Shown here: piece after piece, positions 1 through 7,400 of the stretch
Layout: every line of letters begins with the position of its first letter
How positions within the stretch are numbered: position 1 is the first letter of the stretch
DNA from: Pseudomonadota bacterium
GTDB lineage: Bacteria; Pseudomonadota; Gammaproteobacteria; Steroidobacterales; Steroidobacteraceae
Length of the DNA stretch: 9,474 nucleotides
Reading direction: 5' to 3'
Assembly: GCA_003242275.1 (NCBI GenBank)
Contig: QGUX01000128.1
Location: forward strand, 1-9,474
Made by a program: the position numbers and the translations under genes
Notes under the pieces: generated by a model
The model's input: only the letters and a program-made list of their open reading frames with translations
The model's database searches: none
What the model was told of the DNA's origin: nothing

Positions 1-3000
1 TCCTGCAGCAAGGACCTGAGCTCCAGTGCCCAGACCTTCTATGTACCGAAGAAGGTGAATCCGACGGCGACAGAGCTGGCTGATCCGCGCCAGTACTACC
101 GCTACCAGATACTGAAGGATGGTACCACCATGCGGCTGATCCGGGCGCGCTGGTGGTACGACGGGGCCGGTTTGCCGCCCGCTTCAAGCAAATACAATTC
201 TTCATGGAAATGTCCGAAGCCGTCCAAGTCCAAGGATCCGCACTGGGCCGACTGCGAGGACATTAGCAATGACGGCGACCCTGACCGGGGTGTCCGCAAG
301 CTCGCGGAAGAGATGCAGAACTACGCCAACTGGTACCAGTACCACCGCACGCGCATGAAGGCCGCCAAGGCCGGTGGCGCGGAGGCATTCGCGTCCCTGG
401 ACGAGAACTTCCGCGTGGGCATCATGGGCCTCTATCCCAGTGGCTCCCGCCAGCAGGTCATCAATGGTTCCGCCAACGCCAGCGCCCCCGATCCGAGCAA
501 AGATGATCCTGGCAACCTGAAGAACATCATCCCGGTGGACAGCAACGGCGGTCTCTTCGTCGGCAAGAACCGGGTGGACTGGTTCAAGTTCCTGCACGAC
601 ATGGACGGGGAATACGTGACCCCGCTGCGCAAGGCGCTCGATGCGGCGGGCAAGTACTTCTCGACCTCGCGCGCGTACCGGAGCACGGACAGCAACGGCA
701 CGGTCACGTATCTCGCCTGCCGGCAGAACTTCGCCATCCTGACGACGGACGGTTACTGGAACAACTACAACGGTGAGGATCCGGACAGCGCGTACAAGCA
801 CATCAGCGGCGACGAGGAGAAGGGCGAGGTCATCACCGGTCCCAACAACCAGAAGTACCAGTACCTGCCGACGCCGCCGTACTGGTACAACGACAACTAT
901 GGCGACACCAGTTCGCTGGCGGACATCGCCATGCATTACTGGAAGACCGACCTGCTGACCAGGGATGTCACCGGCTATTCCGGTTCCGCGGAGAACCGGG
1001 TGCCGTTCTCGGTGGCCAATCCCGCGTTCTGGCAGCACATGGTCACGTTCGGCGTGGGCTTCGGCGTGATGGGCAAGCTGACCGACGCCGAAGTGGCCAA
1101 GGCCATGGCGGGTACCGGCTACTGGCCCAAGCCCAAGCATACGACGAGAACCGATGATCAGCCCGGGGAGAACATCGACGACCTGCGCCACGCGGCGGTG
1201 AACGGCCATGGCTCGTATGTCAACGCCAATAATCCCGAGGAATTCACGCAGGGCATCGCCGACGCACTGAACCGCATTGGTGAACGCCGCGGTTCGGCCT
1301 CCAACGTGCTGGCGAACTCCACGTCCATCAGCACGGAGAGCTTCGTCTACCAGGCCACCTACACGGCCGGGGCATGGCGGGGCGAACTGCTGGCCTACCC
1401 GATCTCCGCGGCCGGCCTGGGCCAGCCGGAGTGGCGCGCGGGCGAGAAGATCCCCGCCTGGAACTCCCGCAAGATCTTCACCTTCGGCGGCTCGGGCGGT
1501 TCCACCTTCCCGAGCACGCAGCAGCTGACGGAACTGGGAGCGCCGGCGACTTCGCTGGGCCTGCCCAGCGCAACCGCACTGGCGAACTACCTGAAGGGTG
1601 ACGGCAGCAACGAGAAGCGCAACAACGGGGTGCTGCGCGACCGCACCATGCGCAACAGCAGCGACCAGGTGGTCCCGGCGCTGCTGGGCGATATCGTGGA
1701 CTCCTCGCCGTACTACGTTGCGGATACCCAGACGCTCTACGTTGGTGCCAACGACGGCATGCTGCATGCCATCGATGCCAGCACGACCGCGTCGGCCGGT
1801 ACGGAGGTGTTCACCTACATCCCCCGCGGCGTGAAGATGAACGAACTTGCCGACCTGGCGGATCCGCTCTACGGCACCAACGAGGTGACCAAGCCGCACC
1901 GGTACTTCGTGGACGGGCCCATCGTCGTGTCGGCCCGCTCGCGCACGCCGAACAGGAACTACCTGGTGGGCGCCATGGGCAGGGGTGGCCGGGGTGTGTT
2001 CGGCCTGGATGTCACGGACCCGAAGAACTTCGGTGCCGATGACGTGCTGTGGGACCTCACCGGCAGCGCCGCGCCCACGAACATGGGCAACGTGATCGCG
2101 GAACCGCTGATTTCGAAGCTGAACAATGGCAAGACGGCGGCCGTGGTGGCCAATGGCCCGAACAGCGATTCAGGCACGGCGAGCCTGTTCCTGCTCGACC
2201 TGGACACCGGCGCGACGATCAAGGAGCTGGACACGGGCGAGACCGGCGACAACGGCCTTTCCCCGCCCCGCGCGGTGGACATCAATGCCGACGGCATCGT
2301 CGACTACTTCTTCGCCGGCGACCTCAAGGGCAACCTGTGGCGCTTCAACGTCAGCACCGCGGACGACGCCCAGTGGAAGGTGGACCTGGTGTTCACCGCC
2401 ACGGGGCCGGACGACGAACCGCAGTCCATCACCGGTGGCCTCGCCGTGGCGCGCGACCCGTCCACCAGCAAGATCTGGGTGTTCTTCGGCACGGGGCGCT
2501 ACATGACCGTGGAGGACCAGAAGGACCGGGAGACGCAGAGCTTCTACGGCGTCATCGTGGGCCAGAGCGCCGCGGAAGGGGAAAAGCTGACCCGCGCCGA
2601 CCTGCGCGAGCGGACCATCCACCTGGTGGACGCGTCCACGGGGCGTCGCAGCTTCGAGGTGCACCAGAACGCCGTCGGTGCCGGCTACGAAGGCTGGTTC
2701 ATCGACCTGGAGAAGCCCGCGGACACGGGCGAGCGCGTGATCTCCGCGCCGCTCATCTATGACACCGTGCTGATCTTCTCCAGCGTGGTGCCGCCGCGCC
2801 AGGAGGCCGTGAACAGCTGCGAGGCCGGCGGTTCGGGTTACGTCAATGCGCTCAGCGCCTTCAGTGGCACCAGCCTGCAGGATTCGTTCTTCGAGATTCC
2901 CGAGGACACCATCGACGACGTCCCGGTGGGCTCCCTGCCCATCGGTTCGGGCATGCCCACGGCGCCCATCATCGTCGGCGACAAGCTGGTGGTCGGTGAC

Positions 3001-3093
3001 TCCAGTGGTGGGGCGCCGACGGCATTCGACGTCAGAGGGGCCAGTGGCAACCAGCCGCGCCGCGTGTCGTGGCGCGAGATCTTCAACTTCTGA
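1..3093 (+). CDS. pilY1: Type IV pilus tip adhesin/assembly protein PilY1, 5'-truncated by the window
   Basis: The frame is open from base 1, so the 5' end lies outside the window; the GTG at 55 is only the first possible start and is not believed. 1030 residues are visible (P. aeruginosa PilY1 has about 1160). Numbering from base 1, residues up to about 370 match the von Willebrand A-like half: 'QNYANWYQYHRTRM', 'ILTTDGYWN' (246-254), 'LADIAMHYWKTDL' and 'FWQHMVTFGVGFGV'. The MIDAS DxSxS motif expected in this domain would lie upstream. From about 400 onward is the PilY1 beta-propeller, with 'VGANDGMLHAID' (581-592), 'GRGGRGVFGLDVTDP' (from about 660) and a calcium-loop pattern DINADGIVD (760-768). 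In this family the protein sits at the pilus tip, promotes pilus assembly against retraction and mediates adhesion, with calcium modulating function. pilE follows 24 bp later, consistent with the usual fimU-pilV-pilW-pilX-pilY1-pilE order. Family assignment is confident; adhesion targets are unknown. Confidence 0.95.
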   Translation, partial: SCSKDLSSSAQTFYVPKKVNPTATELADPRQYYRYQILKDGTTMRLIRARWWYDGAGLPPASSKYNSSWKCPKPSKSKDPHWADCEDISNDGDPDRGVRKLAEEMQNYANWYQYHRTRMKAAKAGGAEAFASLDENFRVGIMGLYPSGSRQQVINGSANASAPDPSKDDPGNLKNIIPVDSNGGLFVGKNRVDWFKFLHDMDGEYVTPLRKALDAAGKYFSTSRAYRSTDSNGTVTYLACRQNFAILTTDGYWNNYNGEDPDSAYKHISGDEEKGEVITGPNNQKYQYLPTPPYWYNDNYGDTSSLADIAMHYWKTDLLTRDVTGYSGSAENRVPFSVANPAFWQHMVTFGVGFGVMGKLTDAEVAKAMAGTGYWPKPKHTTRTDDQPGENIDDLRHAAVNGHGSYVNANNPEEFTQGIADALNRIGERRGSASNVLANSTSISTESFVYQATYTAGAWRGELLAYPISAAGLGQPEWRAGEKIPAWNSRKIFTFGGSGGSTFPSTQQLTELGAPATSLGLPSATALANYLKGDGSNEKRNNGVLRDRTMRNSSDQVVPALLGDIVDSSPYYVADTQTLYVGANDGMLHAIDASTTASAGTEVFTYIPRGVKMNELADLADPLYGTNEVTKPHRYFVDGPIVVSARSRTPNRNYLVGAMGRGGRGVFGLDVTDPKNFGADDVLWDLTGSAAPTNMGNVIAEPLISKLNNGKTAAVVANGPNSDSGTASLFLLDLDTGATIKELDTGETGDNGLSPPRAVDINADGIVDYFFAGDLKGNLWRFNVSTADDAQWKVDLVFTATGPDDEPQSITGGLAVARDPSTSKIWVFFGTGRYMTVEDQKDRETQSFYGVIVGQSAAEGEKLTRADLRERTIHLVDASTGRRSFEVHQNAVGAGYEGWFIDLEKPADTGERVISAPLIYDTVLIFSSVVPPRQEAVNSCEAGGSGYVNALSAFSGTSLQDSFFEIPEDTIDDVPVGSLPIGSGMPTAPIIVGDKLVVGDSSGGAPTAFDVRGASGNQPRRVSWREIFNF

Positions 3094-3117
3094 TGGCGCA
3101 TGCCCGGGAGAGGTGAG

Positions 3118-3537
3118 ATGAACAAGCACCGAGGGTTCTCGCTGGTCGAGCTGATGATCGCCCTGGCGATCATCGGCATCCTGGCGGCCATCGCGTATCC
3201 CAGCTACCGCAACCACGTGGTCAAGTCCCAGCGCACGGCGGCGAAGGCATGCCTCGAGCAGTACGCGCAGCTGATGGAGCGTTACTACACGACCCGCCTG
3301 ACGTACCTCAACGCCGACAAGGACCTGGACGTGCCGGGCTGCGCGATCGAGGGCAACATGCCGCTGAACTACACGTTCTCGCTGGATACCTCGACGCTGA
3401 AAGCGACCGAGTACCTCGTGCGCGCCGAGCCGACGACGTCCTTCGCCGCGCGCGACCGGGACTGCGGCACGCTCACGCTCGACGAGACGGGCGCCCGCGG
3501 CGTGGTCGGCAAGGGCGACGTGGCGACCTGCTGGTGA
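3118..3537 (+). CDS. pilE: Type IV minor pilin PilE
   Basis: A 139-residue prepilin. The six-residue leader MNKHRG ends in the Gly cleaved by the prepilin peptidase PilD. Phe7 becomes the methylated N-terminus and Glu11 is the conserved +5 glutamate. A hydrophobic helix runs to about residue 27, followed by the '[14 protein letters not shown]' segment typical of PilE. Four cysteines (45, 75, 116, 138) are present; the pair in '[15 protein letters not shown]' and the C-terminal 'ATCW' fits the family's C-terminal disulfide loop. I chose ATG 3118 over the in-frame ATG 3100 because GGGAGAGGTGAG directly precedes 3118 and the resulting leader has normal length. It is only 24 bp after pilY1 and surely co-transcribed. 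In Pseudomonas-type clusters PilE is a minor pilin that helps connect the PilY1-containing tip complex to the major pilin. It could serve another minor-pilin role, but the class is clear. Confidence 0.93.
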   Translation: MNKHRGFSLVELMIALAIIGILAAIAYPSYRNHVVKSQRTAAKACLEQYAQLMERYYTTRLTYLNADKDLDVPGCAIEGNMPLNYTFSLDTSTLKATEYLVRAEPTTSFAARDRDCGTLTLDETGARGVVGKGDVATCW

Positions 3538-3545
3538 TCCGTGGT

Positions 3546-3588
3546 GGCCGCGGGCGGGGCGCTCACTCGGGTGCCTCCACCCGCGGCC
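3546..3588. terminator. Inverted repeat between convergent pilE and fimT, possible bidirectional terminator
   Basis: GGCCGCGGG (3546-3554) is exactly complementary to CCCGCGGCC (3580-3588). After one inner mismatch, four more positions can pair (3556-3559 with 3575-3578, one G-U), giving a loop of about 15 nt. The repeat begins 9 bp after the pilE stop and its right half lies inside the last codons of fimT. Placement between convergent genes suits a transcription terminator for both strands. No T-tract follows on either side, so a Rho-dependent or mRNA-end-protecting role is equally possible. Confidence 0.45.
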
Positions 3589-4057
3589 GTCCGGTCTGGC
3601 TCACCACCACGCGTCGCACGCTCCCCGGCATTCCCGGGTGCCGGAACTCGATGGTCAGGGTCGCCGCTGCCCCGGGCCGCGGCTGGAACGCGGCATATCC
3701 CCGGGTCCCGGAAGCGACCACGCCCGCCGGCAGCACCCAGCGCCGGAGCACCGCCTCGTCCTCCTCGCGCCTGGCCTCCGATCCCCCCGGATTGTTGGCG
3801 AACAGCAGCCATTCCGTCCCGCCGTAGCCGCAGCGCGTGCCGTCGATGCTGGGGCAGACGGTGACGCTCTGGCCGCGCGCCAGTGCCAGGCGGCGCGCAA
3901 GGTGCAGCGCGGCCACGGTCTGGCTGGTCGCCGAATGAAGCGCCGCGCTGGCGCGCTGGCGGCCGAAGCCGGGCGCGGCGAGGGCCAGCAGCACGGCCAC
4001 CAGGGCCAGCGCGAGCATCAGTTCGACCAGCGAGAAACCCCTGGGCTGGCGCGTCAT
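3563..4057 (-). CDS. fimT: FimT/GspH-family type IV pseudopilin with GRxR C-terminal tail
   Basis: A 164-residue prepilin. The seven-residue leader MTRQPRG is cleaved before Phe8, Glu12 is the +5 glutamate, and a hydrophobic helix spans about 9-30. The body follows the FimT/GspH pattern: 'LHLARRLALARGQSVTVCPS', a Cys68-Cys76 pair, 'GYGGTEWLLFANNPGG', then a basic tail 'VVSQTGRPRV' (151-160). Legionella FimT binds DNA through arginines in a flexible C-terminal tail containing GRxR, and orthologues in other gammaproteobacteria also bind DNA; GRPR (156-159) matches that. The gene faces pilE across a 25 bp gap and lies divergent from the tRNA gene. GGGAGG lies only one base before ATG 4057, a short spacing, but the leader length supports this start. 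Promoter not seen. Alternatives: FimU-type minor pilin for pilus assembly only, or GspH; the GRxR tail and the pilus context favour FimT. Confidence 0.85.
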   Translation of the reverse strand: MTRQPRGFSLVELMLALALVAVLLALAAPGFGRQRASAALHSATSQTVAALHLARRLALARGQSVTVCPSIDGTRCGYGGTEWLLFANNPGGSEARREEDEAVLRRWVLPAGVVASGTRGYAAFQPRPGAAATLTIEFRHPGMPGSVRRVVVSQTGRPRVEAPE

Positions 4058-4164
4058 GCCTCCCAGCCTGCGCCCTCCGGGGCCCCTCCGGCGGCGGCTT
4101 TCCGGTGCGCATGCCCGGATTTGCGGGCCGTGCCGGCGGACTGGCCTCCGCCGTGCCCATCCCC

Positions 4165-4170
4165 TAAAAT
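4165..4170 (+). promoter_or_regulatory. -10 element for the tRNA-Thr gene
   Basis: TAAAAT stands out in very GC-rich DNA 14 bp before the mature tRNA 5' end. It is followed by a fully GC discriminator (GCGCGGCCCCGG), as in stringently controlled stable-RNA promoters. Transcription would start near 4177, leaving a leader of about 8 nt for RNase P. At 17 bp spacing the -35 region reads TGGCCT (4142-4147), a weak match, so only the -10 is convincing. Confidence 0.6.
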
Positions 4171-4184
4171 GCGCGGCCCCGGGC

Positions 4185-4260
4185 GCCGGAATAGCTCAGC
4201 TGGTAGAGCAATCGCTTCGTAAGCGATGGGTCGTAGGTTCGAATCCTATTTCCGGCACCA
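4185..4260 (+). tRNA. thrT: tRNA-Thr (anticodon CGT)
   Basis: This is a complete 76 nt cloverleaf. The acceptor stem is GCCGGAA (4185-4191) with TTCCGGC, followed by the discriminator A and an encoded CCA (4258-4260). The D arm is GCTC/GAGC, the anticodon stem ATCGC (4211-4215)/GCGAT (4223-4227), the anticodon loop TTCGTAA with CGT at 4218-4220, and the T arm contains GGTTCGAATCC. Anticodon CGU reads the threonine codon ACG, which is common in high-GC genomes. The sequence resembles the E. coli tRNA-Thr(CGT). The encoded CCA is typical of gammaproteobacteria. A T-rich stretch (CCCTTTTCC) follows directly but has no hairpin, so transcript termination is unclear. The symbol is by analogy only. 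Confidence 0.97.
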
Positions 4261-4312
4261 TCCCTTTTCCTCGTTCCCTATCTCCCTGATCCTCGGCCGG
4301 AATTCCCGCTTC

Positions 4313-4358
4313 GGGCCCCATGGCCCATAACCGATGCTGGATGGGCCTGATAGCCCAT
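4313..4358 (+). promoter_or_regulatory. Palindrome cluster upstream of the TonB-dependent receptor, candidate operator or leader structure
   Basis: GGCCCAT (4322-4328) pairs with ATGGGCC (4341-4347). The same ATGGGC also pairs with GCCCAT (4353-4358) across a 6 nt spacer, so the two hairpins exclude one another. Seen as DNA, ATGGGC-N6-GCCCAT is an 18 bp dyad ending 14 bp before TTGACC (4373-4378). GCCCATA also occurs twice in the same orientation exactly 30 bp apart (4323 and 4353), about three helical turns. GGGCC/GGCCC (4313-4317/4322-4326) adds a further arm. The dyad position fits a regulator binding site for the receptor gene, but no specific regulator is recognised. Confidence 0.4.
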
Positions 4359-4372
4359 AGCGGTAGTGCCTG

Positions 4373-4395
4373 TTGACCAGCGCGGTTGCTAGGGT
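4373..4395 (+). promoter_or_regulatory. Weak promoter candidate for the TonB-dependent receptor
   Basis: TTGACC (4373-4378) is a good -35 hexamer, and TGCTAGGGT (4387-4395) matches an extended -10 (TG-N-TAGGGT). They are only 11 bp apart, so they cannot work together as a standard sigma-70 pair. Either the extended -10 acts with a poor -35 near 4367 (TGCCTG), or TTGACC belongs to a different promoter or a regulator site. With the extended -10, transcription would start near 4402, giving a 5' UTR of about 60 nt. Confidence 0.3.
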
Positions 4396-4405
4396 CCGCC
4401 CCCAT

Positions 4406-4426
4406 CGGAATCGGCACGCGATTCCG
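4406..4426 (+). promoter_or_regulatory. Perfect 8-bp inverted repeat in the receptor leader
   Basis: CGGAATCG (4406-4413) and CGATTCCG (4419-4426) are exact complements with the 5 nt loop GCACG. The dyad sits at or just after the predicted transcription start and 35 bp before the receptor ATG. It may be a repressor operator overlapping the start site, or a 5'-end hairpin stabilising the mRNA. It does not overlap the ribosome-binding site (AGGGGG, 4448-4453). Confidence 0.4.
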
Positions 4427-4460
4427 CGCACGGACAGCAACGTCTTCAGGGGGTAAGCCG

Positions 4461-7400
4461 ATGATGATTCCTATGCGGGCAGGCGCGTCGCGCCTGCGTT
4501 CGGGTGCTTTGGTGCGTCGAACGCCGGTCGCGGCGGCAGTCGCACTGGCGCTCTGCGCCACCCAGGTGCCAGCGGCGGAAACGGATCAGCCGGTGGAACT
4601 GGAAGAGGTGACCGTGACCGGTACCCGCATCCGCGCGGTGACCGGCATGGATACGCCCACGCCGGTGACGGCGGTGGCCGTGGACGAGATTGCCGCGATG
4701 TCGCCGGTGTCGGTCACCGAGGCGCTGGTGCAATTGCCGCAATTCGCGGCCAGCGCGACGGCGGAGAACTTCGGCGACCCGGCCAACAACTTCTTCACCT
4801 CGCCCGGTGGCGGCAGCCTGAACCTGCGCGGCATCGGCAGCAACCGCACGCTGACACTGCTGGACGGCCGCCGCATGCCACCGGCGAGCATCTTCGGCGG
4901 ACCGGACATCAACACCTTTCCCGACCAGCTGCTGCGCAGGATCGAGACCGTGACTGGCGGCGCCAGCGCCGCCTATGGCACGGACGCGGTCTCCGGCGTG
5001 GTGAACTACATCCTCGACACCGAATTCGAGGGCATCCGCGCCAGCGCGCAGTTCGGCCGCAGCGACCGCGGTGACGGCGCCAACCAGCGCTATTCGTTCT
5101 CGCTGGGTCATTCGCTCACCGACCGGCTGCACCTGCTGTTCTCCGCCGGCTACCTGAAGCAGGAGACCATCGACGAGCCGGGCAGCCGCGACTGGTACCA
5201 GAGCTGCGGCCTGCTCCGCAATACGGCCGCCGGCGCCGGCAGCTCGCGCGACAACCCGGTCTACCGTCCGGACTGCAACCTGCGTGACGTCCGCTCCTCG
5301 GTGGACGGCGTGATGTCGGTCGCGGGCCTGGGCCGCATCACCTTCGACCACGACGGCAACCCGGTGCCGTTCTCCCCCGGCGTGCGGCAGGGAGGCACCT
5401 GGCAGGTGGGCGGCAGCGGCGAGGACCTGGGCGAGGTGATCAACGTGCTGCTGCCGGGACAGAACCGCAAGAACGCCTTCGCCTACCTGGACTATGACGT
5501 CTCGGACAACCTGAACGTCTACGTGCAGGGCATGTACAGCAAGCAGCTGCTCTCGCGCGCCTACCTGGTGGGCAACTACGGTGGCGTGCCGCTGCCGTTC
5601 CATGCCTTCACCATCTACGCCGACAACGCCTTCCTGCCCGACAGCCTGCGCCAGTACATGGAGGACAATGACATTCCGTCGGTGACCTTCGGGCGGCAGC
5701 TCAGCCCCTACGACGGCGCGCTGGGCGCCTACCGCAACCACTCCAGGACCAGCGCCGGCACACTGGGCTTCAAGAGCACGGTCGGCCGGGGCTGGTCGCT
5801 GGACGGCTACGTGCAGTTCGGCAAGACCGAACTGGATGCGGAGCAGGCGGGCGGTTCGCGCCAGGACCGCATCTTCCTCGCCGTGGACGCGGTGCGCGAC
5901 GAGAACGGCGTGATCCGCTGCCGCATCGACGTGGTCAGCCCCGGCCTGGTGGACAACTGCCAGCCGCTGAACCTGTTCGGCCGCGGCAATGCCTCGTCGG
6001 CCGCCATCGACTGGGTCACCGGCTTCGATCCCAATGTTCCCGTCACCGTCAATCCCTACGTGGCCAGCGAGGGCAGGGTGGTGGACTGGACCTACTCCTA
6101 CGTGGGTGACGAGTCCAAGCATCGCCTGGTGACGCTGAAGCAGACCGTGGCGGAGCTGACCGCCAGCGGCGAGCTGGCGCAGGGCTGGGCGGGCGCCATC
6201 GTGGGCGCCGTGGGCGCGCACTACCGCAAGGAGACGCTGGACCAGCGCGTGCAGGCCTCGCAGGGCAACCCGGCCGCCGATCCGGCGTGGTACCCGGTGT
6301 TCTGCAATGACCCGGGCTTCGGCCCGCAGTGCCCGGCCGGGGCGCTGGCGGCGCAGGTCGATTCGGGCTTCCGCCCGCCGGGAACCATCGGCGTGCGCGG
6401 CGTTCCGGCCGGCGTGGCCAACAACCTGGTGGAGATCCAGTTCTCCAACGTGCCGTTCATCCAGGGCGAGTACGACGTGAAGGAGCTGTTCGCCGAGACG
6501 GTGGTGCCGCTGGTATCCGGCGCGTCGTGGATGCAGGCGCTGAACCTGCAGGCCGCGGTGCGCTGGGCCGACTACGAGGGCTCGGGCACGATCTGGTCGT
6601 GGAAGGGCGGCCTGGACGGCCAGCTGACCAGCGAGCTGCGCCTGCGCGGCACCTACTCACGCGACACCCGTGCCGGCAACATGGCCGAGCGCTTCGACCG
6701 CACCGGCGGCGCCGCCAATGCCACCGACCGCAAGGTGCCCGGGGCGGGCGAGCCGCCGATCCCGGATCCGGCCAACTACGGCTTCACCATCGTCAGCGGC
6801 GGCAATCCCAACATCAAGCCGGAGACGGGCGACACCTTTACCGTGGGCCTGGTCTACCGGCCCAACTGGATGCCGGGCTTCAGCATGTCGGTGGACTGGC
6901 TGAAGGTGGACCTGAAGGATGCAATCGAGGCGCTGGCCGTGCAGGACATCATCGACCTGTGCTACCAGCAGAATGACCAGGACCAGTGCTCGCGCATCAC
7001 CCGTGAGGTGGGCACGGACGGCATCGACCGCATCATCTTCATCAACAGCGCGCGCCAGAACCTGGGCAAGGCCACCTACGAGGGCATCGACTTCGAGCTG
7101 GCCTGGGGCCGGCGGGTGAACCTGCTGGGCGGGGACGAGCGGCTCACGGCGCGCCTGTTCGGCACGTACCTGATCGAGTCGTCCACGACCAACTACGCAG
7201 GCGTGAAGACCGAAAGGACCGGTGAGCTGGTTTCGCAGAACCCGCGCCGGCGCGCCAACCTGAACGTGGGCTACACGCGCGGCGGCTTCGGCCTGACGCT
7301 GATCGGCCGTTACCATGGCGGCGGCCGCAACTCCATGGCCCTGAACCGGGAGGACGCCGACGGCAACGTCGCCACCTGGGACGTGGCCGACAACCACACC

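Noticed and set aside
202..1899. Long open frame on the - strand opposite pilY1 (565 codons)
   Set aside because: It is antisense to a clearly conserved PilY1 sequence. Its translation is rich in Arg, Val, His and Ala with no domain pattern, as expected from high-GC codon bias.
3100..3117. ATG 3100 as the pilE start
   Set aside because: ATG 3118 is directly preceded by GGGAGAGGTGAG and gives the normal six-residue prepilin leader.
2170..3216. 348-codon - strand frame across the end of pilY1 and the start of pilE
   Set aside because: It overlaps two convincing + strand genes and has no recognisable motif.
3369..4160. 263-codon - strand frame overlapping fimT, starting near the tRNA promoter
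   Set aside because: It is an out-of-frame shadow of fimT. The fimT frame has a prepilin leader, hydrophobic helix and paired cysteines; this one is low-complexity.
4185..4260. tRNA-Thr as an integration site for a mobile island
   Set aside because: No copy of the tRNA 3' end recurs in the window and no integrase or phage gene is nearby.
4386..4460. TTG at 4386 as the start of the TonB-dependent receptor
   Set aside because: It would put 25 residues before the signal peptide, through predicted promoter and leader palindromes. ATG 4461 has a good ribosome-binding site.
4446..6221. Long open frame on the - strand opposite the TonB-dependent receptor (591 codons)
   Set aside because: Same reason: the + strand frame has a signal peptide, plug and barrel motifs, while this one shows only compositional noise.
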